This document shows positions 23,306 to 33,293 of a stretch of DNA of 64,000 bases, piece after piece. Source of the stretch: Diplonema papillatum (Eukaryota; Euglenozoa; Diplonemea; Diplonemida; Diplonemidae). A program made the translations under genes and the position numbers. The notes below the pieces were generated by a model. That model saw only the letters and a program-made list of their open reading frames with translations. It did not search any database and had not been told where the DNA came from. Position 1 is the first letter of the stretch; each line of letters begins with the position of its first letter. The stretch is from NCBI GenBank assembly GCA_030068145.1, contig JAPJBO010000887.1:29995-93994 (forward strand). The letters run 5' to 3'.

Positions 23306-23489
23306 CCTGCGGTTTCCGTCCCTCGTATGCTTGTGCTTGGCAAGACAGTGGTCAACATGGTCGCTCATGGGTCAGCCAGGGGTCCACCAGTGGTCGAACC
23401 CAAAATACTAGTGTCAATTTCGATCACACTCTACAACGCTCGACTACACTCTACTACACTCTACTACACTCGATTACACTTCGTCGCGA
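23306..23489 (+). repeat. Host repeat ending in a decamer satellite (left flank of LINE insertion)
   Basis: 23306-23423 matches 44618-44739 in inverted orientation. From about 23424 it becomes a degenerate 10-bp satellite built on TACACTCTAC and TACACTCGAT. LINE A sequence begins at about 23490-23500, and a few more decamers follow its 3' end. Confidence 0.8.
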
Positions 23490-23957
23490 CGAATGGGTTT
23501 GCGAAGAAGAGGAAAGCGGAGCTGGAGGGCGCCGCGCCAGCGCCGAGACAGGAGAAGCGTGAGAACGTGGTGTTCATTCTGCAGGAAGCAGCAGAAGGCA
23601 AGCGAGAGCCCGCAACATCAACACCGACGTCAGCAGCGAAGGTCGGGAAGACGGCGCCAACGCCAGCGAAGAAGCGGCGATCAGACTCCGCGGCGGAGCC
23701 GGTACCGAAAAGACGCAAAGGACGCGTCGATGCGCCACGACCATCGCCCAGGCGCCGAGAAAAAGCAGAAGTCGACGCGCAACCGATGAACCTCGACGAG
23801 CAATCGAAGAAGAAGCGAAGCACCAAAGGCGCGCCTGAGCGCGACGATCAAGACGAGCTAAAGAGGCGAAAGCATGATACATCACGTGCGAAGAGATAAC
23901 CGCGCCGTCGGCGATGCAGATTATCGCCACAGATTCTTTGCATTCTAACCCCAAAAT
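23490..23957 (+). mobile_element. 5'-truncated LINE family A copy
   Basis: Encodes only the last ~130 residues of the LINE A ORF2 (from KKRKAELEGAAPAPRQ to the stop at 23897-23899) and the 3' untranslated region ending tctttgcattctaa. The reading frame is open. It is followed at 23958-23979 by decamers TACACTCGAT/TACGCTCGAT and then cagggggtgggtgaattggc, the same right flank as the full-length copy at 34.25 kb. Confidence 0.88.
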
Positions 23958-24078
23958 ATTACACTCGATTACGCTCGATCAGGGGGTGGGTGAATTGGCT
24001 CATAAACATCGAACACGGGTGTACTTAATAAACTATAGTTGCCCGTGCTAAATATTTACCAACTTTTACTCTTTGCAG

Positions 24079-24142
24079 GTATTGCTTCTGGGTCAAGACA
24101 GCCGTTGACAAGGCAAAGAAGATTGAGAAGGCAAAGCGGTGA
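24079..24142 (+). CDS. CLU family protein, terminal exon
   Basis: The 3' splice site ctttgcag precedes 24079. Joined in phase 2 to the exon ending 19216, it completes the split Trp codon and reads YCFWVKTAVDKAKKIEKAKR, then TGA at 24140-24142. The combined TKEADTW plus basic amphipathic tail parallels the C-terminal TPR end of CLU proteins (ES..WL...T..AV). The call rests on phase, splice signal and length. No other exon within the intron fits as well by eye. Confidence 0.65.
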
Positions 24143-24839
24143 TCCCTCAAAGCTTTTCTCGCCCGCAGCCCGGTTTGTGTAGCGGATGGCCAACTTATGG
24201 CGAGCTTTGAGCTCCAGCTCTCGCTTGGAGTTCCGGCCGCTTCGTTGGTCGGTAGGATGGCTAAAGTCCGGCGGCTAGAAATGATATTTCATGAAGAAGA
24301 ATAGGTCCACAATTTTGCAGTGTTACGCGACGCAAGACCGACGCCAAACGCAGAAGTGCGGCAAGGCAGCAGTACTGGAGTGTCGCAGCTGAAGGACTCG
24401 TTCGAGAGCGTGTGCAGCAGAGTGACCTACCCTTGTGACGTTGCGGTGCTTGTTTGTTTTGTTGTTCTGGCGGCTACTGGGGTGCAGTTCAGGCCACAAC
24501 ACTGAACGACGCAACCGCGAACATGTGGCAGCAGTATTGGAGCGCGTCTGCTGAAAATGTTGCTTCGCGATGATTCACGAGGAAGTTGCAAGACGCCACG
24601 TCTTCTTGCGAGTTGTGGCGCTCGGCCTCCAGGTGTTCGCCCTGGGGGGTGCGACCTATGGCTACGATGTTGGGACGCAACGCGAAGAATTGGAGCAAAC
24701 GCAAATATGCGGCACAACGGCGAAGGCGAAAAGGTGCAAAAACCTTATCGCAGTTGCAAAAGCGCCCACAAAACACACCACGCGTGAGAAGACTTACCGA
24801 TATGCCCCTCTTCATCAAACTGGAAAAACGACCTAAGCT

Positions 24840-25115
24840 TTGCTGACACGGGGGCCTCAGCCTTCCCCGGGAAGTGGCGACAGGGTGTATGCACTTTACG
24901 CTGCTTGGATGCGCCGGCAATGCCGGGATTCACACACCGTCCACGTTTTGCAGCTGGACGGAGGACAGAGGTGATGTTAAACGGCGTAGAAGCAGTTTGC
25001 TCCAAAGACAGCTGGATTGACGCCAAACCCGTGTACCCTCAGGACGTAGCCTTCGCTCAATGGAAGCTGAAGTTTCCCATCAAGGTGTTAGCCGCCGCCG
25101 TAGGCCGCGCAGTCG
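24840..25115 (+). repeat. Dispersed repeat R, copy 1
   Basis: Similar in the same orientation to 32637-32905, roughly 85 percent by eye. The shared translated block includes AMPGFTHRPRFAAG and, in another frame, EAVCSKD then PQDV.FAQWKLKF and KALAAAVG. Reading-frame indels differ between copies, so this is a decayed coding repeat of unknown function. The two copies bracket the pogo-like element. Confidence 0.65.
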
Positions 25116-25340
25116 TGAGGAAGAAGAGGGCCCGCAGCGTTACAAGGCAGCGATCCCCCGCGAGACGAGCTCACCCGCCGGCCAGAGCACCCGCTGCAGC
25201 ACCAACTCCGGTGCCGCCGCTCACTGTAGGGGAGCCGCAACCTGCAGCGCGCCTCCGGAGCGACTTACGCCCGCCGTAGCAGTGCGAAGAGAAGTGAGGA
25301 GACCGGAAACTCCCCGGAGAGATGGTCCCTGCACTCTAAC

Positions 25341-25342
25341 TC

Positions 25343-25437
<95 letters not shown>
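25341..25437. repeat. CT microsatellite
   Basis: About 95 bases of almost pure CT dinucleotide with one TTT interruption near 25414. Predicted Ser/Leu and Glu/Arg frames through it are artefacts. Confidence 0.95.
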
Positions 25438-25440
<3 letters not shown>

Positions 25441-26930
25441 TTGACCCGACCACAGAGGTTCTCTTTCAGCATTGAGCGCAGACAAGTGCAGATGCCAGCG
25501 CTTTTTAGCAAGTGAAACCGAAGATCTTCTCCCGGCTTTTCCGATCCCAAGCCTTGATGGGCGGGAGTTACTTCGTCCCGCCTCACCCTCCCTCTCTCCG
25601 GAAGAGGGAATGGCGAACGCTGACTCGTTCATTTTCATTTTCACCGGGGCTTCGAAAGTCTTTGACTCCGCCGTTGGCTAGTTGCTTGTACCGTGCTTAG
25701 TCTACACAAGCACCTTGACACGCCGCTCTACCTTTTAACATTCCGAGGTTTTGTATAGGGGCCAGGCCCTAACGTTGGCCCTATTTTGTTCAGCCACAGG
25801 CAGTGTGTGAGGAAGCTAAACCGGAGTAGGACTCTGACCATGGTTTTGCTACTTACGCTTGCGTGCTTTCCCTGTGTGCACGGCAAACAAGCCGACCATG
25901 GTTATATCTCATTTCTTTTGAAATGGGGTTGGCCTCTTCCTGGTGTTGCTCAACTTGGCCCGTCGGTTTGGCAAGGTCTTTTTGCCTGGACGCACGAGCA
26001 CGGACATACGAAGCTGAACCGATGCAAAAGCCTTTCAGCACGTTGCAGGGTCGCTCATTGGTCGTCTTGCGGTTTCTGAGCACACTTTCATGTCTTGAAA
26101 TGAAAGTGTTCATCGGGGATCGACGGCAACACAGTGAGAAGTGCTGTTCAATTCTCGAAGCAGTGAATATTCACTGCTTCAGACCGCGTTCCGAGAATCT
26201 CTTTTGCAAGAGAGGTCAGTGGAAGCGCGCCGTGGTGTGGATGTCAACATCAGGAGGAAATCAACAACGTAAGCGCGCACTGAACACACGGACTTCTCTG
26301 TCTTTTCCCATCCTCGCCACCTTGCCTCTCTCTCCCTCTCCCAGCGCGCCATCAGACTTGATCACCGTACGTTCTGCCTTAAACGACGGACTCTACGCAC
26401 GTGCATATCACCCCCCCCCCCCCCCCCCCCCCTTCTCTGCTATCTGCTGACGCCTGATGTCCACGTTTCATCGAGAGACACAATGTCGATATCCTCCTCC
26501 CTCTGCCCCTCTGGCTCCCTTCAACACGTTTGGGCCTTGTTCATTTACAGGGGGGGGCCAATTACAATATAGCAGTATATTACAATATACTAGTATATTA
26601 CAGTTTAACTTTGAAATCGCGAATTCGACGAGCCGAAATTTTGAATACAATTTAACTTACCAGCTCCAAACGAACTCCAGTTGGTGGTGTGCTCACAGTG
26701 ATTCTCAGAGGTAGTTGTCAGGGAAAAAACCCACAATGTCCGAAACGTAGGAGTTTAACTGAAAATAAGGCTTGAAAACTGCCAAGACCACCACCAGACG
26801 AACCAACAAGTACCAGCCACACCCACACCCAAGGAAAGAACTTCAACCCACCTTGACTGTCGACCGTAGACACAAAACACAGATCCTTAAAACTCGAAAC
26901 AGTCTTGAAAGAGACCAACAACGCGTGGTC

Positions 26931-27155
26931 ATGGGCAAAGGCGATTTGCTGTTGTCGTCAGAGATTGCCGGGCTCATGGATACGCTCCTCAGGACGAGTC
27001 ACCAGCCGCAGACGGTCCAGATCGCGAATCCTGCCTACGACCCCGTCAACAGGCCGAACGGAATAATGTACGCGGAGCACTCGCTCTTCGCGCAGCTCAC
27101 GAGGGGGATGCATCCACACCCCTATTCCCCAAGCTCCCTTCTAAACATGCTTACT
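26931..27155 (+). pseudogene. N-terminal coding segment of the pogo-like element, copy 1
   Basis: From ATG 26931 the frame reads MGKGDLLLSSEIAGLMDTLL and later AYDPVNRPNGIMYAEHSLFA followed by QLTRGMHPHPYS. About 190 bp of it recurs at 30870-31065, where the same frame leads toward the protease region. Copy 1 ends at aaacatgcttactc and runs into the tandem repeat at 27175-27290. The function of this segment is unknown; by position it is the N-terminal part of the element's protein. Confidence 0.55.
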
Positions 27156-27174
27156 CCAGTGTGGCTTTTGTGTA

Positions 27175-27290
27175 CACAAAATTACACAAAGCAGTACACA
27201 AAATTACACAAAAAATTACACAAAATTACACAAAGCACTACACAAAATTACACAACAATTACACAAGAATTACACAAAGGATTTCACAGT
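27175..27290. repeat. Tandem repeat of ACACAAAATT and variants
   Basis: About ten copies of a 10- to 11-base unit (acacaaaatt, acacaaagca, acacaagaat). Lies immediately after the duplicated coding segment. Confidence 0.85.
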
Positions 27291-27662
27291 GTATTTGGGC
27301 TCGAAATCGCTTTCGGAACCTTTTTCGCGACATTCCCGTCACATTTTGGCCTCAGCTTTGCCCCGTGAGTGAATTTGGATGTCTTTCGAGATATTTGACA
27401 GCTGGCAGACGAGTCTTCCCCACCACCACCACCACCACCACCACATCAGACTTTAGCCACCTCCTTGTCACGAACTTTCCTGCACGGCCAACCTTAATAA
27501 GGTCCTTATCGAGGCATCGTTTCAAGGAGAATGGCTTGCACTGAATTTGCCTCACTGGCCGCGCAGTAGCCTATGTGCGTACTGAGTAGGTTCGGATGTC
27601 AAGAAGAGTGAGAGTGTGAATCGACAACAATGATGGACGACTCCAGCCTCAGGAGCCCAGGC

Positions 27663-29796
27663 CAGTGTGAGACTTAGCTAGCTATTTGGCCAGCTAGCTA
27701 TTTTTAGCTATTATAGCTAAAAATAGCTAAAATAGCTGCCCAGCCGACTGAAAATATATTCACGTCTTTTTTGTCAGAAAACCTCAGGTAGGTACCCAAA
27801 AATGCAAAAGAATTGCGACGAAACCAGAGTTTCTGCCTCGTTCTCGTTTTCAGAGTCGCCCAACCCCCCCCTGGTACCCCCCCCCGCCCTCTCTGGGCCG
27901 TGTCACGGCGTGTGCAGGGTATCGATTTCCTGGCTGGTGACATTTTCCCGCTGGTCCATGTAGCAAACCTTTTTCGACGCGTTTTTGCTCGTTTTCAGCT
28001 CCGATGAAGAGATCCGTGAAAAGTAGACCCGGAGACGAAAAACTATGTGCGTGGTTCGGGGCCCTTTACAAGTTGCAGGGCGCCGGGCGTGGAAGCCGCC
28101 ACGTGTGGATTGAGAAGGACGGGAATCGATCCCCTGGGTGGTGGCATTTTCCCGCCGGACCACGCGGCAGGCCTTTTTCGACGAATTTTAGCTCGCGATC
28201 AGCTGCAATGAAGAGATCCGTGAAAAATAGACCCGAAAACGAAAAAGTATGCGCGTGGTTCGTGGGTCCGTGCATGATGCAGGGCACCGGGTGTGGAAAC
28301 CACCAGGTGGGCATCGAGCAAGACGGGTATCGACCCCCTGGTTGGTAACTTTTTCCCGCTGGTCCATGTAGCTGACCTTTTTCGACGAATTTTTGCTCGC
28401 AATCAGCTCCGATGAAAAGAACTGTGAAAAATAGACCCGGAAACGAAAAAGTATGTGCATTGTTCGTGGGTCCGTGCAAGATGCAGGGCACCGGGCGTGG
28501 AAACCACCGGTGTGCACTGGGAAGAACGGGTTTCGATCCCCTGGTTGGCGACATTTTCCCGCTGGTCCACATAGCAGACCTTTTCCGACGAATTTTTGCT
28601 TGCGAACAGCTCCGATGAAGAGATCCGTGAAAAATAGACCCGGAGACAGAAAACTATGTGCGTGGTCAGTAGTTTTTACAATTTGCAGGGCACCGGGCGT
28701 AGAAACCACCAGCCTGACCAGGTGTGCATTGAACACGGACGGTATCGATCCCCTGGCTGGTGGCATTCTGTTGCTGGTCCGCGTAGCAGACCTTTGTCGA
28801 CAAAGTTTTGCTCGCGATCAGCTTCGATGAAGAGATCCGTGAAAAATAGACCCGGGAATCAAACACTACGTGCGTGGTCCGTGGGTTCTTATAGGATGCA
28901 GAGCACCGGGCTTGGAAACCACCCGGTGTGCATTGAGCAGGACGGGTATCGATCCCCTGGTGGTGGCATTATGTTGCTGGTTCACGCAGCAGACCTTTTT
29001 CGACGACTTTTTGCTCGCGATCAGCTCCGATGAAGAGATCCGTGAAAAATAGACCCGGGAATCAAACACTACGTGCGTGGTCCGTGGGTTCTTACAGGAT
29101 GCAGAGCACCGGGCTTGGAGACCACCCGGTGTGCATTGAGCAGGACGGGTATCGATCCCCTGGTGGTGGCATTATGTTGCTGGTTCACGTAGCAGACCTT
29201 TTTCGACGACTTTTTGCTCGCGATCAGCTAGATCCGTGAAAAATAGACCAGGGACCATCCAGTATGTGCGTGGTTCGGGGTTCCTTTAAGATGCAGGCAC
29301 CGGGCGTGGAAACCACACCAGGTTTGCAGTGGGAAGGACCCTGGCTGGTGTCATTTCTTGGCTGGTCCACCGTGACTCCACGTGGCAGACTTTTTTCGAA
29401 TTCCTGCTCGCGATCAGCTCCGATGCGAGAAATGGACCCGGAAATGAAAAGGATTGTTTGTGGTGCGTCGGGTTTTCCCCAGGCCCTACGATACAAGTCT
29501 ACCAGCATTGTTAGCAGAGACTGCCAGAGTGCAGCAAGCCAGACCCAGGTCCAGTCCTACTGTGCAGTAGTCTACAGGGGGGAAGCCCGATGAAGGGGGG
29601 GGGGTAGCACGGTGCACATGTGAACCTCATGCTGATTATCTGCCTGAAAAATCCCGGTAAACTGTGGAAAACGGCACAAAATCCGAGAAAATAGTCGGAA
29701 TAGTGACATTTCCGTTGAAAATGCTCAGTCAGCTATTTTAGCTATTTTCAGCTATTTTCAGCTATAGCTAGCTAGCTATAGCTAAGTCTCACACTG
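27663..29796. mobile_element. Non-autonomous TIR DNA element 2, filled with 204-bp satellite
   Basis: Inverted ends start CAGTGTGAGACTTAGCTA. Each is followed by an array of agcta/tagct motifs (about 27672-27735 and 29700-29786). The flank CCCAGGC is duplicated at 27656-27662 and 29797-29803, or GCCCAGGC (8 bp) if the final G is counted as target. The interior is almost entirely a tandem satellite, about 27900-29470. No transposase is encoded. The shared CAGTGTG terminus, duplication length and satellite link it to the element at 1887-2944. It is nested in the pogo-like element. Confidence 0.8.
27900..29470 (+). repeat. Satellite array, unit ~204-213 bp, about seven copies
   Basis: The landmark gatgaagagatccgtgaaaa recurs near 28003, 28207, 28411, 28614, 28827 and 29030, with partial units at about 29227 and 29420. 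The two units starting 28827 and 29030 are nearly identical, which suggests recent local duplication. Long open frames on both strands result from unit lengths that are often multiples of three. I do not call genes here. Confidence 0.88.
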
Positions 29797-30495
29797 CCCA
29801 GGCCGCAGGCGAGACCTAACGTGACCTCGTTGTTATCTACAAGAACGAACACTTCCGTGTGACTCTGAGTCAGAAAGGGGCGCTGGAAAGATCTTGCGCA
29901 GAATTCTTCTACCCGGAACTTCTCTCTCCGGATGTGCCGAAGCCTGTGGCGAAGGTCCTGCCACAACTGTAGTTACTGGAGAGGCGGGATCACGGCCGCT
30001 GAACACAAGGCCCCACGCACGAGAGCAGACAGCGAGGAAGGCCGGTGAAAAGCAGGCCCGATGGAAACACGAAGTGAAGCGCGAGAGACGGGACGCGAGC
30101 CGTGCACCAAGGGAAGACCGGGCGTTGGGAATCGTCAATGATCGTGCGAAACCGGAAGAAGTCCAAAAACGAAGGGCAGGGGAACCTACGGCGGTGAAGT
30201 AGCGAAGCTCACTCGAGCGACCGATGAAGTCCTTGTCAATACCAACGACGGGAACACGCATGCACAATGCCGGATGCTAGCTTCTGTCAAGAGCATGCGT
30301 GGCACAGCCGTGTCTTAAAGGTGAGATGAGAGGCATTGGCTCACTCTGTCCAAGGACATACATACCACTACTGTAGTGGCTCACATGGTTGAAGGGAAAC
30401 TCTTTTTGGTTCGACTCACGGCTCAAGATCAGTCGCTGTTGTTGAAGATCCATTGTTCGGGAAATCCTTCTTCAGAACCATGCGATTCAACTCGC

Positions 30496-30541
30496 GATAC
30501 GTGATGCTCGTTCTCGGACCCGAGAACGAGCATCACGTATC
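30496..30541. repeat. Perfect 22-bp inverted repeat with 2-base loop
   Basis: The left arm 30496-30517 begins gatacgtgatgctcg and the right arm 30520-30541 is its exact reverse complement, separated by AC. It could extrude as a cruciform or form an RNA hairpin. No T run or other terminator-like feature follows. Confidence 0.92.
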
Positions 30542-31094
30542 CAACACCCAGTTATGCTGAGACAGTGCGTGATGATCACTCGACCGATTCGGACACTTCA
30601 GTGTGAACACACAGCACGTCACTGCAAAAAGTTCGCTGCGTATACCAACCTACTCGGCCCTGCGCAGAGCACGAACATGAAGCCGCAGTGTCGCACGGAA
30701 ACTGAGCACTGCCCCCCTTCGCCTTTTCGGATAGCGTGACGAAAGCCGCAGTGCCACTCGAAGCTCGCAAGCAGCCGCCAGAACCTGAGCCCCGGCTGAA
30801 GGACACAGGCGAGCAACGAGTGCGTGTAAGTTACGTTAGTAATGTGTAGTAGGCACCGTTCGGAACAGCCGGGCTCATGGATACGCTCCTCAGGACGAGT
30901 CACCCCACCAGCCGCAGACGGTCCAGATCGCGAATCCTGCCTACGACCCCGTCAACAGGCCGGACGGAAGAATGTACGCGGAGCACTCGCTCTTCGCGCA
31001 GCTCACGAGGGGGATGCATCCACACCCCTATTCCCGAAGCTCCCTTCTAAACATGCTTACTCGGTTCAGCAAAGGGGCTGAAAAGCTTGAATGA

Positions 31095-31685
31095 CAGGGG
31101 GCAGTATCTAAGTGTTCTTGGTCTTCTCGACAACCGCCGAGATCGTGCTTTGTCGTCGATTCACTGACAACGTACGCAAAGCCACTGCTTCTCCGAATGC
31201 TAGCCGAGCTTTTTAGTCACGTCGAGGTGCTCCAGACAGGAGAGCAGCACGACGGTTGGTCGTGTGGCTATCACGCATGCCACCATGCGACGAACGTGTT
31301 TCCGGGCAGTACAAGAGTGCACGTCGTTTGCAGCTGTCAAGGAACTCTGCCGCGCGCGCATGTGCCGCCGCTGCCATGCCTCACAGTGGAGCTGCTAACT
31401 GGAAAAGGAGTTGAAAAAGTGACACCGGCCAGAATCACACCGGCGAGCAAAGGATCAGAGAAAGGAAAACCGCACCGTGCGTCCTACACGCAAGCATACA
31501 AGCATGCTACAGCAACGCTTAGCAGGCAGAAGTCGGTCAAGCACTCTGATATGCGGGCCCTTTTCTTTGGCACCCATGGTTTCGACTCAAGTAAGAAACT
31601 GGCGCAACAGCTATCCGGAGGATATGGCACAACTGCCCGGCATCCAAGCATCCTGCAATTCGATTCGAAAAAAGGGCGGTGGTAG
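31095..31685 (+). pseudogene. ULP1-like (C48) cysteine protease domain of the pogo-like element
   Basis: One frame reads CFVVDSLTTYAKPLLLRMLA, then GEQHDGWSCGYHACHHATNV. This fits the C48/ULP1 pattern in which an Asp in a DSL context is followed by a conserved Gln and, a few residues later, the catalytic Cys in CG. Here Asp is at 31158, Gln at 31245 and Cys at 31263. I could not place the catalytic His. After about 90 residues of linker the same frame reads RASYTQAYKHATATLSRQKS, which resembles the start of a CENP-B/Tc5 helix-turn-helix, and then stops at 31685. The transposase continues in the +1 frame, so protease and transposase were probably one polypeptide before a frameshift near 31555. 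Confidence 0.6.
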
Positions 31686-32264
31686 CAAGCCTCAGTACCC
31701 CGCAGTAGAAGAGCACACCCTGCGGGTGGTAAACCAGCGTATCGATAAAGGATGGCCAACGACACGAAGTAAAGTGCAGGAAACCGCGCTAAGCTTCAAG
31801 CCTTTTCCACAAGGTTTCAAAGCGTCGTTTGAATGGGTCGATGCTTGGAGCCGTAGAAACTGCTTCAAGTTCGCCTCCACCAGAGCCAATTGTCTTTCAG
31901 AAACAGAAGCAACAATGAGGCTGCACGACTTCTGGGGATGGGCGCGTCGCACTTGCATCGGAAAAAGTTTGGTGCGGCATGCATACGGGGTGCATGCCTA
32001 CTTCGTCAACGTGGACGAAACGCCCCTTTATCGATGCCCGAAGGGAAGCTTGTCGAAGCTTCGTACCCCAAATGGAGCAGCCAGACCGCCACTCGATCCG
32101 GATTGCCGACGCTGCTGACGACATTGCCGCGGGCACTTGGAATGGAGCCTTCTTTGTTCTCCATTTCGGATCCGATGAAGTTCGCGAAAGCCACAGTCTA
32201 CCTGCGAAGGGCCCAGATACGCAATGAGAGACTGGCTTTGCCGCGCCTGTACACTGTTCACTGA
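31540..32264 (+). pseudogene. Pogo/Tc5-like DDE transposase, frame-broken
   Basis: The frame 31477-32118 carries VSTQVRNWRNSYPEDMAQL and YPAVEEHTLRVVNQRIDKGW, matching the CENP-B-type DNA-binding region (V..W.k, then yP.lE..l...i...R..g). It then reads YFVNVDETPLYR, in which the Asp at 32014 is the expected first catalytic residue of the DDE_1 superfamily (N.DETP). The frame fails at about 32070, and ATRSGLPTLLTTLPRALGME continues one frame over to a stop at 32264. The second Asp and third acidic residue are not identifiable. The element's right end lies 160 bp downstream. Confidence 0.7.
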
Positions 32265-32425
32265 TACCTCAAGTGTTTTTGCTCAGAATCGCCACACAAA
32301 AAAAAAACTGGACAGTTCAATTGTATTCAACTTGCGATTTTGGGGGGTTTTTCAGAATCCCGGTTTTCATTTGCCTCATCCTTATATTACAATTATACAG
32401 TTATATTGTAATTGGCCCCCCCCTG

Positions 32426-33256
32426 TAACCTTTCTGGCGTGCGACCTCGGTCGTGAAAGCATAAGTTCGGGCAGCCTGCCCAAGTCTGTCCTCCCACCTC
32501 GTAGCAGGTGTCCGAGGGTTTGACATTTCAGTGGTAACTAGGTCGACGCACCGGCACCAAAGAGGCAGGCCATGAGCGCTGGTCAGCAAACGTGCAAGCT
32601 CTCTTTTATTGTCTTCGTCAACGACTTAAGCGTCGCTGACACAGGACCCTCAGCCTTCCGGGAAGTGGCGACAAGGTGTATGCTCTTTACTCTGCCTGGG
32701 TACGCCGCAATGCCGGGATTCACACACCGCCCACGTTTTGCAGCTGGAGGGAGGACGAAGGTGATGTTAACGGCATAGAAGCAGTTTGCTCCAAGGACCG
32801 CTGGAACGACGCCAAACACGTGTATCCGCAGGACGTACCCTTCGCTCAATGGAAACTGAAGTTTTGCATCAAGGCGTTAGCCGCCGCCGTAGGCAGTGCG
32901 GGGGGGGGGGGGGGGTGCAAAGAAAAAGAGAGCCCGCATTTGTCTGTCGTCGGGTGGCTGACGATGGTCTCTGCTATATAAGAGTAGGGTACGGAAGTGG
33001 GTACGAAGTCATGGAGGGCGGCGCCCTACCAGTGCAAGGGTTGTTTCGGTGGAAGACTTCCGGATGAAGCAGAAAATACAAGGAACTGCAAGAGCTTGAC
33101 CACAACGTACCGAAGCTTCTGCACACGATGTTGATCACACCAGCATTTTCTACACACCAGCCTCCACCAACCAAGGCGGCTCGCGCAAGGAGCCATGGCA
33201 TTTGTCAAGTTAGGTGACACTGGCAGTGGTCGGATGTCAGTTGTCGAAGCGTCACG

Positions 33257-33293
<37 letters not shown>

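Larger units (their letters stand above)
19217..24078 (+). other. Last CLU intron (4.9 kb) loaded with mobile DNA
   Basis: The intron starts GTCTGT and ends ctttgcag. In order it holds a hAT-like element (19238-20269), unassigned sequence (20270-21590), a tRNA-like segment (about 21600-21680, - strand), a degenerate relative of the - strand gene at 46272 (about 21990-22330), unassigned sequence (22600-23300, with a block near 22490-22560 that resembles 30035-30105 inverted), and a host repeat split by a truncated LINE A (23306-24006). Confidence 0.7.
24143..26545. other. Intergenic; CLU 3' flank and dispersed repeats
   Basis: It contains the R repeat (24840-25115), a CT microsatellite (25341-25437) and a C run of 20-plus bases near 26410-26432. 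A short frame from ATG 25840 to 26079 (79 codons) starts with a hydrophobic stretch, MVLLLTLACFPCVHG, like a signal peptide, but has no homology I recognise and is not called. Confidence 0.5.
26548..32425 (+). mobile_element. Pogo-like DNA transposon (decayed, with nested insertions)
   Basis: The left end CAGGGGGGGGCCAATTACAA and its inverted complement at the right (to 32425) are each flanked by TA (26546-26547 and 32426-32427), the target duplication expected for Tc1/mariner/pogo elements. Imperfect inverted similarity continues about 100 bp inward. The + strand encodes, near the right end, a ULP1-like protease, a CENP-B-type helix-turn-helix and a DDE domain, all frame-broken. A first-exon-like segment is duplicated at 26931-27150 and 30870-31065. 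A separate TIR element (27663-29796) is nested inside. Confidence 0.78.

Noticed and set aside
25840..26079. Short frame with a signal-peptide-like start
   Set aside because: Only 79 codons, no recognisable domain, and it sits in repeat-rich intergenic DNA; hydrophobic starts of this length arise often by chance.
28004..29033. Overlapping open frames on both strands across the satellite
   Set aside because: They follow the 204-bp repeat unit (a multiple of three) and have no domain; they are repeat artefacts.
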